Assembly (NCBI GenBank): GCA_964416385.1
Contig: CAYQDW010000005.1
Span: 13,604 to 77,603, forward strand
Direction of reading: 5' to 3'
DNA: 64,000 nt
Origin: JAUHWL01 sp964416385
Lineage (GTDB): Bacteria > Bacteroidota > Bacteroidia > Flavobacteriales > Schleiferiaceae
Under the pieces are notes generated by a model that saw nothing but the letters and a program-made list of their open reading frames with translations, was not told the origin of the DNA and searched no databases. The position numbers and the translations under genes are program-made. Positions 44,170-52,864 of this stretch are shown piece by piece (position 1 is the first letter of the stretch; each line of letters opens with the position of its first letter).

Positions 44170-44988
44170 TTATTGAATAACAACTTTCTTGTTGTAAACA
44201 TTGCCATTAAGTTCCATTGAAAGAATGTATGTGCCTGCTGGCAGATGGCTCACATCAAACTCCTGCTTGCTTGTATTCAAAGCAAAAGATTCAATTGCGC
44301 GTCCACTTACATCCATCAAGTTTATTGTTCCTGTGATAAAGTCAACTTTTACATCTGCATAAAGCGTGCGCTCACTTACCCAAATGCTATTGGCAACCTT
44401 TTCAAACTCATCCAAGTTAAAGGCAGAGCCTTCACCAGCTTGAATAGCGCCATTAGCCGCAGTATTGTAGGCCATATCTTTAATGGTTACAGATTGCGCA
44501 TTTGCAGTCATGTCCATACGAATCCAGCCGTAATGTGTGTTACCGCTTACATTTAGTTTAACACCCAAGTAGCCATCGGTTACGCCACCATTCCAAAATG
44601 ATGAATAGGGATTGGCACCAGCAACAGCAATAGTGAATGTACCAAATGAATCGGCCCCTAAAAACTGCTGTGTATTAACTTGATCTCCTGCATTTAGCAC
44701 GAATGGATAAGGATAGCCCGAAGGTGAAGAACCCGCCATGGCATGTCCTTGACTGTTTATTGGACCACCAAGTACTAGGTCAGCTTGATATGCTGGTATG
44801 TTGTACTGTACCATAGCAATGTCAAATGTTCCATCAGCGTTGATGTCAACACTATCTACGCCATTTTGGTTAATTGTTTTGTTTACTAGGGTGTAAACAA
44901 TTTGGGCGTTTGCAGAAGCGCCAGTTGCAACTAATGCTACTGCAGCCGCAGAATACTTTGAAAGTTTCTTTTGTAGTTCTTTGTTCAT
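44170..44988 (-). CDS. Secreted protein with T9SS type A sorting domain
   Basis: 272 residues: a signal peptide (about 1-29, ending ANAQ), a unique beta-rich body (about 30-190; VDINADGTFDIAM, HYGWIRMDM), and a C-terminal T9SS sorting domain (about 205-272; LMDVSGRAIESF, LPAGTYILSMELNG, KKVVIQ). The C-terminal domain directs export by the type IX system and attachment to the cell surface. The body has an FG-GAP-like metal-binding loop (DINADGTFD). Function unknown. Confidence 0.8.
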   Translation of the reverse strand: MNKELQKKLSKYSAAAVALVATGASANAQIVYTLVNKTINQNGVDSVDINADGTFDIAMVQYNIPAYQADLVLGGPINSQGHAMAGSSPSGYPYPFVLNAGDQVNTQQFLGADSFGTFTIAVAGANPYSSFWNGGVTDGYLGVKLNVSGNTHYGWIRMDMTANAQSVTIKDMAYNTAANGAIQAGEGSAFNLDEFEKVANSIWVSERTLYADVKVDFITGTINLMDVSGRAIESFALNTSKQEFDVSHLPAGTYILSMELNGNVYNKKVVIQ

Positions 44989-45018
44989 ATAGCGTTTATT
45001 TGGGATAAAAGTAGAAAA

Positions 45019-47550
45019 TTATGTGGATTGATTTCTATACAGTTTATTATCTACCGCGGTAACCATCTTATCTACAGGTAAATCACGGTCTAAAAATTCT
45101 GCCACTTTCGCGGCTATTTCCTTTGTATGACTGTGTGCATCTGCGTAACTTATTTCAAGAAAATCTACCTCTGGCTGATCATCAATCCATTTTCTGATGC
45201 GTTCTAGCTGATTGTAATACGTCTGCGCCAATTTAAATGGATAATTCATGATGGCCTGCTCTCTGGTTTTGCCAAGCATAATTTGCTGTGAAATAAGCAC
45301 CTCACTTATTTCGCGATTCATAAATATAATTTTATACCTGTGCTTAGCCGGCAAATAAGGCAATAGTTGGGCAATCACCTTTACGGCCTTGCCTTCAGCT
45401 TGAGGCATCCAAGTAGCATCATTGGCTAAATTCATAACCGGCTGAAATTCAAAATAACCGTGTGGATTATTATCGTCTGCCGTGCGTTTTTCATCCACCA
45501 ATAAATTTAAACCAGCATTTTTAAGCATCCGCATCATCATGCTTGTACCTGATCTTGGCAAACCAGAAACTATGACTATTTCTTTTGCGGGGTCTGGTAA
45601 AAAAGCCTCATGATGTTTGGCTTGTTCTGGATTATTAAGGTGCTCTTTATACACTTTAATGAGCCATTTGCGTGTTTCAGCATCTTTTGGTGCCATGGTT
45701 GTGGTAAGCTCCCAAGCCTCAGCAGCATTTTGATACATCCCCATTCTGTAAAGTGCCTCGCCAATAAATTGATGTGCTTTTGGGAAGTAATAGTGTATCT
45801 CTATCACTTTAAAGAATTGTTCTAAAGCAGGCTCGTAGGCACCTAATTTTAGCATAGAAACACCAAGCTGGTGATTGAGAAACGCATCATCAGGATCTAA
45901 GCGCAAGCCTTCTTCTAAAACACTTTTGGCCTCTTCATGATGCCCTGCCCCATTATACGCTTTACCAATTTGCAGATAAAGCTCTGGGGTAGGATTGTGA
46001 TCCATCAAAGCATTAAATAGCGTTGTTGCATTGCGCGTTTGGCCCTTTTGCCAAGCAATCATAGCCTCACTAAATGCGAGGTTAGAGCTCTTGGGATATT
46101 TCTCTTTACAGGTTTTGAGTAAACTTTCTGCTTTAGAGAGTTCGCCAAGCTCAGCGTACAGCGACAATAATAGAAGCTCTGAATACTTATGCGGAAATTC
46201 AGCAACAACATCTTCAAGCACCGGTATGGCTTTGCGCTTAAAACCAGCGTGAATATAGGTGCGCGCCAAGTTCATCTGTGTTTCTCTGCGCGTAACCTTA
46301 ATGCGCATTTCTAAACTTTCCTCCTTTTTATCTACGTAGCCCAAATCAATAAGCTGCTGCATGGCGCGTTGCTCGGCTTCAGGATCACTTTTTGCAGATT
46401 GCTTGATCATGCCGTGATTGCCCTCCACGGCTTCCCAACTATCAATGTATTCTGGGATTTTAAAATCTGTAAACGCACCAGAAAGCACATTACCCGCCAT
46501 ATCTTTTGCAACTGGCAAGCCCATAATGTGCAATAGCGTGGGTGTAACGTCTAAAACGGTAGAGCCAAAGATCTTTTCCCCTTTCTTAATTCCGGGGCCT
46601 TTTATAGCTAAAATGCCATAAGGTCTGTGCTCAATGGCCGGTGTTGCTGGGCCAAGTGGCACCTTAACCATGCGGCTATGGTCGCTTTTAAAGCCGTGAT
46701 CACTAACCAAAACCACATAGGTGTCTTCATCCACCAAAGCCAATGTGTGCTCTAGCATCATATCATGAAAGCGATACATGCTATCCACCAAAAGCTTATA
46801 ATTCTCGAAATCCACATCGCTGATACCAGCCAATTGCGGTGCGCGATATTTCATTGCCAAATGACAAATGTGATCAATGGCATCATGGTATACTGCCATA
46901 AAATCCCACTCTGTTTGCTCCATGAGGTATGTTGTGGCATTGTGTACAGATGCCGCATGGGCGAGAATTTTTATGGTTGCAAAGAGTGTTTTGTCTTCCT
47001 CAACATTTAAGTTCTTGAGGTTTGGTATAAACGGTGCAAGGTGCGCTTCTGTTAATTCACCAGGATGAACGCGCAACTCTGCAAGAATATCTTTGAGTGT
47101 ATCATCGTTAACAGTTCCTTCTAACAGCGGCCACGGTTCATTATACTTGGTTTTGGCATGCTGATAAAAATTAGAAACCATCACCCCATTAATGTTATCC
47201 ACAGGGTTACTTGGCCACCAAGACACAACGTTACTCTTGTACCCTTCTTGATTAAGGATGTTCCAAATCGCTTTTACCTTTCTAGAATGAGATGAAATTG
47301 GGCGTATGCCACTGCCATCTGGCAACAACTCTGTAAAACCTAATACACCGTGATCATAGGCCTGCTTGCCCGTGGCAATACTGGTCCATAACATAGGAGA
47401 GTAAGGCGGATCTAATGTAGAAATGTTACCATAAGCAGCCTCGTCTAAAAAAGATTTTAAGGTAGGCATTAGCCCTTTTTCCATCAACGGATTGATGATT
47501 TGCCAATCCGCTGCATCCCAACCAATAACTAAAACTTTTTTCTTTTTCAT
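45019..47550 (-). CDS. Fusion of phosphodiesterase/nucleotide pyrophosphatase, TPR repeats and sulfotransferase
   Basis: 843 residues in three parts. 1-400: alkaline-phosphatase-superfamily type I phosphodiesterase with metal ligand Asp12 (VIGWDAADW), nucleophile Thr56 (MLWTSIATG), Asp226/His230 (DAIDHICH), Asp284/His285 (VSDHGF) and His379 (EGNHGM), so the two-metal site looks complete. About 425-645: five or six TPR-like repeats (LYLQIGKAYNGAGHHEEA, FLNHQLGVSMLKLG). 655-843: sulfotransferase P-loop domain with the PAPS 5'-phosphate loop SGLPRSGTS (662-670). No signal peptide, so cytoplasmic. An upstream 48-residue gene overlaps its start. Joining a phosphodiesterase to a sulfotransferase suggests PAPS/PAP handling or sulfation of a phospho-substrate, which is inference. 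Confidence 0.88.
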   Translation of the reverse strand: MKKKKVLVIGWDAADWQIINPLMEKGLMPTLKSFLDEAAYGNISTLDPPYSPMLWTSIATGKQAYDHGVLGFTELLPDGSGIRPISSHSRKVKAIWNILNQEGYKSNVVSWWPSNPVDNINGVMVSNFYQHAKTKYNEPWPLLEGTVNDDTLKDILAELRVHPGELTEAHLAPFIPNLKNLNVEEDKTLFATIKILAHAASVHNATTYLMEQTEWDFMAVYHDAIDHICHLAMKYRAPQLAGISDVDFENYKLLVDSMYRFHDMMLEHTLALVDEDTYVVLVSDHGFKSDHSRMVKVPLGPATPAIEHRPYGILAIKGPGIKKGEKIFGSTVLDVTPTLLHIMGLPVAKDMAGNVLSGAFTDFKIPEYIDSWEAVEGNHGMIKQSAKSDPEAEQRAMQQLIDLGYVDKKEESLEMRIKVTRRETQMNLARTYIHAGFKRKAIPVLEDVVAEFPHKYSELLLLSLYAELGELSKAESLLKTCKEKYPKSSNLAFSEAMIAWQKGQTRNATTLFNALMDHNPTPELYLQIGKAYNGAGHHEEAKSVLEEGLRLDPDDAFLNHQLGVSMLKLGAYEPALEQFFKVIEIHYYFPKAHQFIGEALYRMGMYQNAAEAWELTTTMAPKDAETRKWLIKVYKEHLNNPEQAKHHEAFLPDPAKEIVIVSGLPRSGTSMMMRMLKNAGLNLLVDEKRTADDNNPHGYFEFQPVMNLANDATWMPQAEGKAVKVIAQLLPYLPAKHRYKIIFMNREISEVLISQQIMLGKTREQAIMNYPFKLAQTYYNQLERIRKWIDDQPEVDFLEISYADAHSHTKEIAAKVAEFLDRDLPVDKMVTAVDNKLYRNQST

Positions 47551-47693
47551 TTTTCAGGATTAGGTTGATCTGCTTTGGCTTGTTCTGCTTCTTGCCGTGC
47601 TTTGCGCCAAGCAAGTAACCCTCTATAACCTATAGCTAGTAGCCCTAATGAACCCTGCGGCGGCACTTTAGCCACAATCTTTTTCTCTGTCAT
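47547..47693 (-). CDS. 48-residue small protein coupled to the phosphodiesterase-sulfotransferase gene
   Basis: An ATG at 47693 opens a 48-codon frame ending in a TGA that overlaps the next gene's ATG (ATGA). The product starts MTEKKIVAKVPPQGSLG, has a short hydrophobic stretch (LGLLAIGYRGLLAW, 16-29) and a basic/acidic hydrophilic tail (RKARQEAEQAKADQPNPEK). It could be a single-span or amphipathic membrane peptide that anchors or regulates the fusion enzyme. No family recognised. Support for coding: exact overlap, reasonable composition, no competing gene. Confidence 0.6.
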   Translation of the reverse strand: MTEKKIVAKVPPQGSLGLLAIGYRGLLAWRKARQEAEQAKADQPNPEK

Positions 47694-47791
47694 AAATACC
47701 AATAATTGTAGATGGCCGAAACTATTAAATATTAGATAGCCAAAGCATCTAAATCATTGCGAATTACGTACATGGTTTTATTTCTATAACG

Positions 47792-47799
47792 TACTTTTG
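47792..47799 (+). promoter_or_regulatory. Candidate -7 box of the CCG Fe-S gene
   Basis: TACTTTTG matches TAnnTTTG, 52 bp before the ATG; -33 not evident. The box suggests the CCG gene now has its own promoter apart from its partner. Confidence 0.35.
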
Positions 47800-47850
47800 A
47801 AACTCACAAAAGGGCATTCCAATTTATGTATGCCTTAAAAATGCAGTTTC

Positions 47851-48642
47851 ATGAGTGAACACATTGTAGTACCCACAATGGCAGAAAAATTGGCCAAAGG
47901 TGAAAAGCCTGAAGTTCTTTTTTGGGTTGGATGCGCAGGTAGTTTTGATGACCGTGCCAAACGCATCACCAAGGCCTTTGCACGAATTCTGAACAAAGCA
48001 AACGTAGATTTTGCCGTTTTAGGCACTGAAGAAAGCTGTACCGGAGACCCTGCTAAACGCGCTGGTAATGAGTTTCTTTTCCAGATGCAAGCCATGATGA
48101 ATATACAAGTACTGAATGGCTATGAGGTAACCAAGATTGTAACTACTTGTCCGCACTGCTTTAACACGCTAAAAAACGAATACCCAGAATTGGGCGGAAC
48201 TTTTGATGTTATGCACCATACGCAATTCATCAATAAATTGTTGGCAGAGGGTAGGCTAAGCATAAACGGTGGTAGTTTTAAAGGTAGACGCATAACGTAT
48301 CACGACCCATGTTATTTAGGTCGTGCCAATGATGTTTATGAAGCCCCAAGAGATTTAATCAAAAAGTTAGATGCCGAATTGGTTGAAATGAGACGCTGCC
48401 GCCAAAATGGCCTCTGCTGCGGTGCTGGTGGCGCACAGATGTTTAAAGAACCTGAAAAAGGGAATAAAGACATCAATATAGAACGCACCGAAGAAGCCCT
48501 AGAAACCAAACCAGAATTCATTGCAACGGGTTGCCCCTTTTGCAATACCATGATGACAGACGGCATCAAAAACAAAGAAAAAGAAGCTGAAGTAAAAGTT
48601 ATGGACTTGGCAGAACTAATTGCCATGGCTGAAGAGTTATAG
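47851..48642 (+). CDS. CCG-domain Fe-S protein (HdrB-like), partner of the membrane Fe-S protein
   Basis: The 263-residue soluble protein carries two cysteine-rich CCG-type domains: FWVGCAGSFDD (Cys28), ESCTGDPAKRAGNE, TTCPHCFNTLKNEYP in the first; HDPCYLGRAN, NGLCCGAGGAQMF and TGCPFCNTMM in the second. In HdrB-like proteins these bind noncubane [4Fe-4S] clusters. Together with 41768-43072 it makes a complete HdrD/GlpC-like electron-transfer module. Here the pair is split. Confidence 0.87.
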   Translation: MSEHIVVPTMAEKLAKGEKPEVLFWVGCAGSFDDRAKRITKAFARILNKANVDFAVLGTEESCTGDPAKRAGNEFLFQMQAMMNIQVLNGYEVTKIVTTCPHCFNTLKNEYPELGGTFDVMHHTQFINKLLAEGRLSINGGSFKGRRITYHDPCYLGRANDVYEAPRDLIKKLDAELVEMRRCRQNGLCCGAGGAQMFKEPEKGNKDINIERTEEALETKPEFIATGCPFCNTMMTDGIKNKEKEAEVKVMDLAELIAMAEEL

Positions 48643-49025
48643 ATAAACTAAGGGTTTAGAGGCGTAAATAGACTTTTGTAATTTAATCATGTAAAAATTA
48701 GACGAAATGGCAGGTGTTATGCTAACCAAGCCTACACTTACCTTAAAATCAAAATATCATCGCGCAAGCAAAACGCCATGCAAGTACGCATGGCAAAGGT
48801 TTACTAGAAGCTTGTGTATAACAATTTTAAGTTCCTAACAGCAACAGAAAAAAGCCGAAGTATGACCAATAAATATTTTGTGGACACGGATGTTTTATTG
48901 GATTCAAGTACAGAACGCGAAGTATCTGTAAAAGCAATCATTACACGACATGTAAAAGATTCTAACAAGGGTAGCTTAGGCATATTTACTCCTTCTGATT
49001 TTCCGAATATTTGTCTTTATAATCT
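48643..49025. other. Mostly non-coding stretch with hairpin and possible gene remnant
   Basis: This 383-bp stretch holds no full gene. It has a perfect 7-bp inverted repeat GCCATGC/GCATGGC (48775-48781, 48788-48794) and a short PIN-like frame (48862-49029). It looks like a degraded insertion site; I see no transposase or direct repeat ends. Confidence 0.45.
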
Positions 49026-49029
49026 ATGA
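48862..49029 (+). pseudogene. Possible remnant of a PIN-domain toxin N-terminus
   Basis: A 55-residue frame begins MTNKYFVDTDVLLDSSTERE. This resembles the first strand of PIN-domain ribonucleases of VapC type (FxDTxVLLDxLxxRE, first catalytic Asp). After residue 25 the likeness ends, and the other acidic residues of the PIN site are missing. No antitoxin gene is visible upstream. Its stop overlaps the next ATG as ATGA, so it could instead be a small translated leader gene. Weak support. Confidence 0.3.
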
Positions 49030-49553
49030 GAAAAGTAATCCTCTACATCGCCACAAGTTTAGACGGCTTTATCGCTAAAAAAGATGGCGGCTTAGACTGG
49101 CTTGAAAAATTTCCGCATCCCGAAGGTGAGGATTATGGCTATGTAGACCTGTTAAACCGCATTGATACCACCTTAATGGGCAGGAACACCTATGATTTTG
49201 TAGCCAATTATGATGGCCCATTCCCCTACCCTGACACCACTAATTATGTTTTTTCTAACCGCGACATAGCGCATAAACTACCCATAGAAATTATTAGTGG
49301 TGATGCCGTTGCATTTTTAAAAGACCTAAAGAATAAACCAGGAAAAGACATTTGGTTGATTGGTGGTGGTCGCCTAAATACTTCTTTTGCAAATGCGGGT
49401 TTAATAGATGAAGTAATCATTACACAGATTCCTGTTTTTATTGGCTTAGGGATTCCTGTGTTTGATGGGCTAGAAGAAGACCTCAAGTTCAAAAAAGTTA
49501 GTAGCACCACATATCCCAATGGCGTTACAAAATTTCACCTAAACAGGCTCTAG
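49026..49553 (+). CDS. Dihydrofolate-reductase-fold protein, RibD C-terminal type
   Basis: The 175-residue protein matches the RibD_C/YyaP-like group: VILYIATSLDGFIAKKDGGLDWL, TLMGRNTYDFV, DIWLIGGGRLNTSFANAGLIDEV and PVFIGLGIPVF. It would bind NADPH; true substrates of this standalone group are mostly unknown and it is unlikely to be the housekeeping DHFR. It lies in the accessory segment between the CCG Fe-S gene and 51134. Confidence 0.85.
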   Translation: MRKVILYIATSLDGFIAKKDGGLDWLEKFPHPEGEDYGYVDLLNRIDTTLMGRNTYDFVANYDGPFPYPDTTNYVFSNRDIAHKLPIEIISGDAVAFLKDLKNKPGKDIWLIGGGRLNTSFANAGLIDEVIITQIPVFIGLGIPVFDGLEEDLKFKKVSSTTYPNGVTKFHLNRL

Positions 49554-49557
49554 CGGT

Positions 49558-50940
49558 TTATTTCTTAAGCACATCTGCTTTAAGATTTTGATCCAGCAAA
49601 TACACCATAGCTGCAAGCGCTGCACTGCCCAGCGCAAGCTCACGCCTATCTACTGTTTCAAAAACATCTGCTGCGGTGTGGTGATACTTAAAATATTCTT
49701 GCGAATTAACCCCCAAACCCAACTGTAACATATCTGGGTAATACGTACGTAATGGGCCAATATCTACACCACCGTAACCCTGCTTAAAATCGTACAGTTG
49801 GTAACCTTTTTGCAAAGGTTTAGCAAGCTGCTGCACAAAATTCACTTGGGCTTCTGATCCGCTAATATCAAACCCCAGAGGCAAAAACCCACCTCTATCA
49901 CTTTCTATGGCAGCAATATGATTTTCGCCATTTGCAAATGCATAATCGGCATAGCCCTTACCACCAAAATTGCCATTCTCCTCATTCATAAAGAAAACGC
50001 AGCGCAGTGTGTATTGAGGTTGATATCCCAAGGTTTTTAAGATGCGGAGCGCTTCTAAACTGTGCATTACTCCCGCGCCATCATCATGCGCGCCTTCGCC
50101 AACATCCCAACTATCTAAATGGCCACCAAAAGTTATTATAGCGTTTGCGTTTTTACCAGTTAGCTCGGCCACCACATTATAACTCGTAACAGGTTTAAGC
50201 CATTGGCAATTCATATCTAAGCGCAGGTTTACCTTCCCCTCTTTAAGCCAGCTATTAAGCATTTCACTATCTCGGGTACTTATGGCAGCAGCCGGAATTC
50301 TTTCAACCCCATCTTCGTACTGCATGCTACCAGTATGCGGATGATCATCAATTTCAGAACCTAATGAGCGAATAATCACGGCAACAGCTCCCTTTTTCGC
50401 GGCTTCAGTGGCACCATTCCAGCGTATTGCCCCGCACGCACCATAGGCCATAAATGTACTTATGAGCTTTTGATCAAAAGCTTGAGCCAAATAAACCACC
50501 TTGCCTTGTACCTGCTCTTTTGTGGCTTTTTGTAAATCTTCCAATGTTGCAAAGGGTACAATTTCGCCTTCTAACAGGCCATTGGTGCCATCAGAGCCAC
50601 CCAACGCAAGAATATTCAATTTATACAAGGCCTTACCTTCACTCACTATCCAGCCAGATTCTTTAGTGCCACGTTCCCAGTGAGGCACCTGTATCTCTTG
50701 CAAAAAAACACGATCAAAGCCATAAGATTCCATCAGCTGTTTGCTCCACATCACAGCCATTTCAGCTTCTGGCGAACCGCTAAGACGTGCTCCAATGTTT
50801 TTACACAGGTATCGTAAATTGTCATAGGCCTCTCCCCGCTCTAGGGCTTCATCATAAATAGCGCGTATAAAACTTGAATCTTTTTGGGCGTGAATGCAAA
50901 ATGTTTGCAGTAAAAACAGAAGTGTGATTATTTTCTTCAT
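49558..50940 (-). CDS. M28 family zinc metallopeptidase (carboxypeptidase Q-like)
   Basis: A 460-residue secreted protein (signal peptide 1-19, IHAQ) with a PA insert (about 110-245) and the M28 catalytic core: His274 and Asp276 (GGHLDSWDVG), Asp286/Asp287 (AHDDGAG), catalytic Glu320 and ligand Glu321 (MNEENGNFGG), and the late His in YFKYHHTAADVFE. It probably cleaves dipeptides or C-terminal residues in the periplasm. No T9SS domain at its C-terminus. Works in concert, perhaps, with DPP11 on peptides. Confidence 0.92.
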   Translation of the reverse strand: MKKIITLLFLLQTFCIHAQKDSSFIRAIYDEALERGEAYDNLRYLCKNIGARLSGSPEAEMAVMWSKQLMESYGFDRVFLQEIQVPHWERGTKESGWIVSEGKALYKLNILALGGSDGTNGLLEGEIVPFATLEDLQKATKEQVQGKVVYLAQAFDQKLISTFMAYGACGAIRWNGATEAAKKGAVAVIIRSLGSEIDDHPHTGSMQYEDGVERIPAAAISTRDSEMLNSWLKEGKVNLRLDMNCQWLKPVTSYNVVAELTGKNANAIITFGGHLDSWDVGEGAHDDGAGVMHSLEALRILKTLGYQPQYTLRCVFFMNEENGNFGGKGYADYAFANGENHIAAIESDRGGFLPLGFDISGSEAQVNFVQQLAKPLQKGYQLYDFKQGYGGVDIGPLRTYYPDMLQLGLGVNSQEYFKYHHTAADVFETVDRRELALGSAALAAMVYLLDQNLKADVLKK

Positions 50941-51105
50941 ACTGGATTAAAAAAGAAAACGAAGTAACAGAAGAATTGCGAAAAAGCAGAGGGTATGCGT
51001 TAAAAAGAATATTGCTGCAACGTGTGCGCATTCAAAGTAATAGTCAGACATAAATCAACAGCAATATTTACAGCATTTTAACACCTAAAACCTCTACATA
51101 GCGTT

Positions 51106-51113
51106 TATCTTTG
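51106..51113 (+). promoter_or_regulatory. Candidate -7 box for the gene at 51134
   Basis: TATCTTTG matches TAnnTTTG, 20 bp before the ATG; -33 not evident. Confidence 0.35.
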
Positions 51114-51133
51114 AAAGGTCTTAATACATTGTA

Positions 51134-51637
51134 ATGCATATTCCATTTACCAACTTTCCTGATACGGCTCGCGTTTGGATTTACGCAGCAACACGACCAC
51201 TAACTTTAGAAGAACAAGAATATACCAGCGCCAGCCTCCAAAATTTTGTGGCGGAATGGCGCGCACACGGCACCAAGTTGAATGCAGATTTTACATTATT
51301 GCACAGACGCTTTATTGTTATTGCTGTGGATGAAGACCAGCAAGATGCCACGGGCTGTAGCATTGATGCCTGTGTGCATGAGGTGCAACATATTGGCAAG
51401 GCTCTAGGCATTGATTTTTTTAATCGGATGCAGGTGGTTTATCGTGATGAAACCAATAACATGGTTGTGAGCTGCACCATTGCTGAATTAAAGGAGATGA
51501 TTGCAAATCATGATTTTCCAGACACAACCCCAGTTTACGATTGCAGCATTACTTCTTTAGGCCAATTGCGACACGCTTGGGAAAAGCCAGCAAATCAAAC
51601 GTGGTTGGCCAAATACTTTACACATATAAATGCCTAG
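51134..51637 (+). CDS. Conserved Bacteroidota protein (often mislabelled ABC transporter ATPase)
   Basis: The 167 residues begin MHIPFTNFPDTARVWIYAATRPL and include FIVIAVDEDQQDATGCSIDACVHEV. I recognise this as a family widespread in Bacteroidota, often annotated as ABC transporter ATPase although no Walker A or signature motif is present. It usually lies just after the CCG Fe-S gene, and its place here after two inserted genes supports an interrupted block. Function unknown; cytoplasmic. Confidence 0.65.
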   Translation: MHIPFTNFPDTARVWIYAATRPLTLEEQEYTSASLQNFVAEWRAHGTKLNADFTLLHRRFIVIAVDEDQQDATGCSIDACVHEVQHIGKALGIDFFNRMQVVYRDETNNMVVSCTIAELKEMIANHDFPDTTPVYDCSITSLGQLRHAWEKPANQTWLAKYFTHINA

Positions 51638-51646
51638 CGTTAGTTT

Positions 51647-52078
51647 ATGAACGACCCTAAATACACCATTCGTGTATATGCCATCATACTAAACGAAGTA
51701 CAGGAAGTACTGCTTATGAATGAGAGCTACCGCGGCATTTACTTTACTAAATTTCCTGGTGGCGGATTAGAATGGGGCGAAGGATTGCGCGATTGTGTGA
51801 ACCGTGAGTTAGAAGAAGAGCTGGGCCTTACTAACCTTGATCTTGACCAATTTTACACCACTGACTTTTTTGTGGAGTCTTACTTTGACACCACAACACA
51901 GGTTATTAGTGTTTACTATATCACCGCTAAACCCATTAACAAAAACAGCATCACCCTTATGGATCATGACACCCGGCTGATAAGCTGCAAGTGGGTGCCG
52001 CTGCAAAAGCTTCGTCCGAGCGATGTTACCTTCCCCATTGATAAAAAAGTGGTAGAAATGCTCTTGAGCGCACATTAA
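51647..52078 (+). CDS. Nudix hydrolase
   Basis: The 143-residue protein has a complete Nudix box at 39-61: GGLEWGEGLRDC followed by VNRELEEELGL. The leading IRVYAIILNEVQEVLLMNE fits small ADP-ribose/NTP Nudix enzymes; the substrate is unknown. It starts 9 bp after the preceding stop, probably in one transcript. Confidence 0.9.
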   Translation: MNDPKYTIRVYAIILNEVQEVLLMNESYRGIYFTKFPGGGLEWGEGLRDCVNRELEEELGLTNLDLDQFYTTDFFVESYFDTTTQVISVYYITAKPINKNSITLMDHDTRLISCKWVPLQKLRPSDVTFPIDKKVVEMLLSAH

Positions 52079-52101
52079 TAATCTTCTCTTACGCGAAAAA
52101 G

Positions 52102-52671
52102 CTACATGCCCAAACGCTTGGTTACCAAACTTTCTATTTGAGAAAAAACCTGTTTTGGTGGTTTGCTGCGCCATGCCAAATCATCTAATGCCCCGCCCAG
52201 CACCAAATACTGGTCAAGCCCATAATTACTCAATTCGTCTAAAACATGCTTGCGCACGTTTAAAACAGCTATCCAGCCATCACCAATATCATCCATCCAT
52301 TCTTCATAATAGTCTGTTTCATCTGCATGAAAATTGAGCACATTCTCTAAGATGAGGATGAACTTATCTATGCCTTGATCAAGCATGGGATCAATGATAT
52401 CACGTTTCAAGGTCATAATGTCATTGCCTAATAGATCATTCCATTCCCCCAAAAATTCAATGATCACAAAACCGCGTTCATAGTCTGCAAAGAGCACTTT
52501 TATGAAAAGCGTTTCGCTGCCTATGTTATCCCATTGTGGATGTATAACATGGTCATAAATGGTATCTGTAAAATATACCTCGCTGTTTTGATAGCCATAA
52601 AAAGGGCTACGCGGATCTTCTGCAGCAATGTATAAATGACGCCAATTGTAGTAGGGTTCTAGGGTATGCAT
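52102..52671 (-). CDS. Conserved hypothetical protein of Bacteroidota
   Basis: 189 residues, soluble and acidic, beginning MHTLEPYYNWRHLYIAAED with GEWNDLLGNDIMTLKRDII, FILILENVLNFH and DIGDGWIAVLN. It looks like a family I have seen in many flavobacteria without assigned role. No signal peptide or membrane segment. Convergent with the Nudix gene. Confidence 0.7.
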   Translation of the reverse strand: MHTLEPYYNWRHLYIAAEDPRSPFYGYQNSEVYFTDTIYDHVIHPQWDNIGSETLFIKVLFADYERGFVIIEFLGEWNDLLGNDIMTLKRDIIDPMLDQGIDKFILILENVLNFHADETDYYEEWMDDIGDGWIAVLNVRKHVLDELSNYGLDQYLVLGGALDDLAWRSKPPKQVFSQIESLVTKRLGM

Positions 52672-52776
52672 TCGCGCAAGGTATGCAAGCCCCGTTCATC
52701 AAGGGCTACATCACAAAAAATTGCTGCACTTTTTTACCCCAACTATGCATTACCTCAACCACAGGTTTGCTTTGGC

Positions 52777-52784
52777 TACATTTG
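52777..52784 (+). promoter_or_regulatory. Candidate -7 box of the 20-residue-repeat gene
   Basis: TACATTTG matches TAnnTTTG, 81 bp before the ATG; -33 absent. Confidence 0.3.
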
Positions 52785-52864
52785 TTGTATCAAGTTAAAC
52801 TTGCGCAAAGCAATATTTCACCTTTTAGCAAGGCCAGGTAGACACAACAAAAAGCAACGCACTC

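Noticed and set aside
48721..48840. Integron attC-like site (hairpin plus GTTAT/ATAAC-like pieces)
   Set aside because: R'/R'' core sites do not pair properly and no integrase or cassette array is present.
51134..51637. ABC transporter ATPase annotation
   Set aside because: No Walker A, Walker B or ABC signature in the 167 residues.
51809..52174. 121-codon minus-strand frame across the Nudix gene end
   Set aside because: Antisense to the Nudix box and overlapping the convergent gene in another frame.
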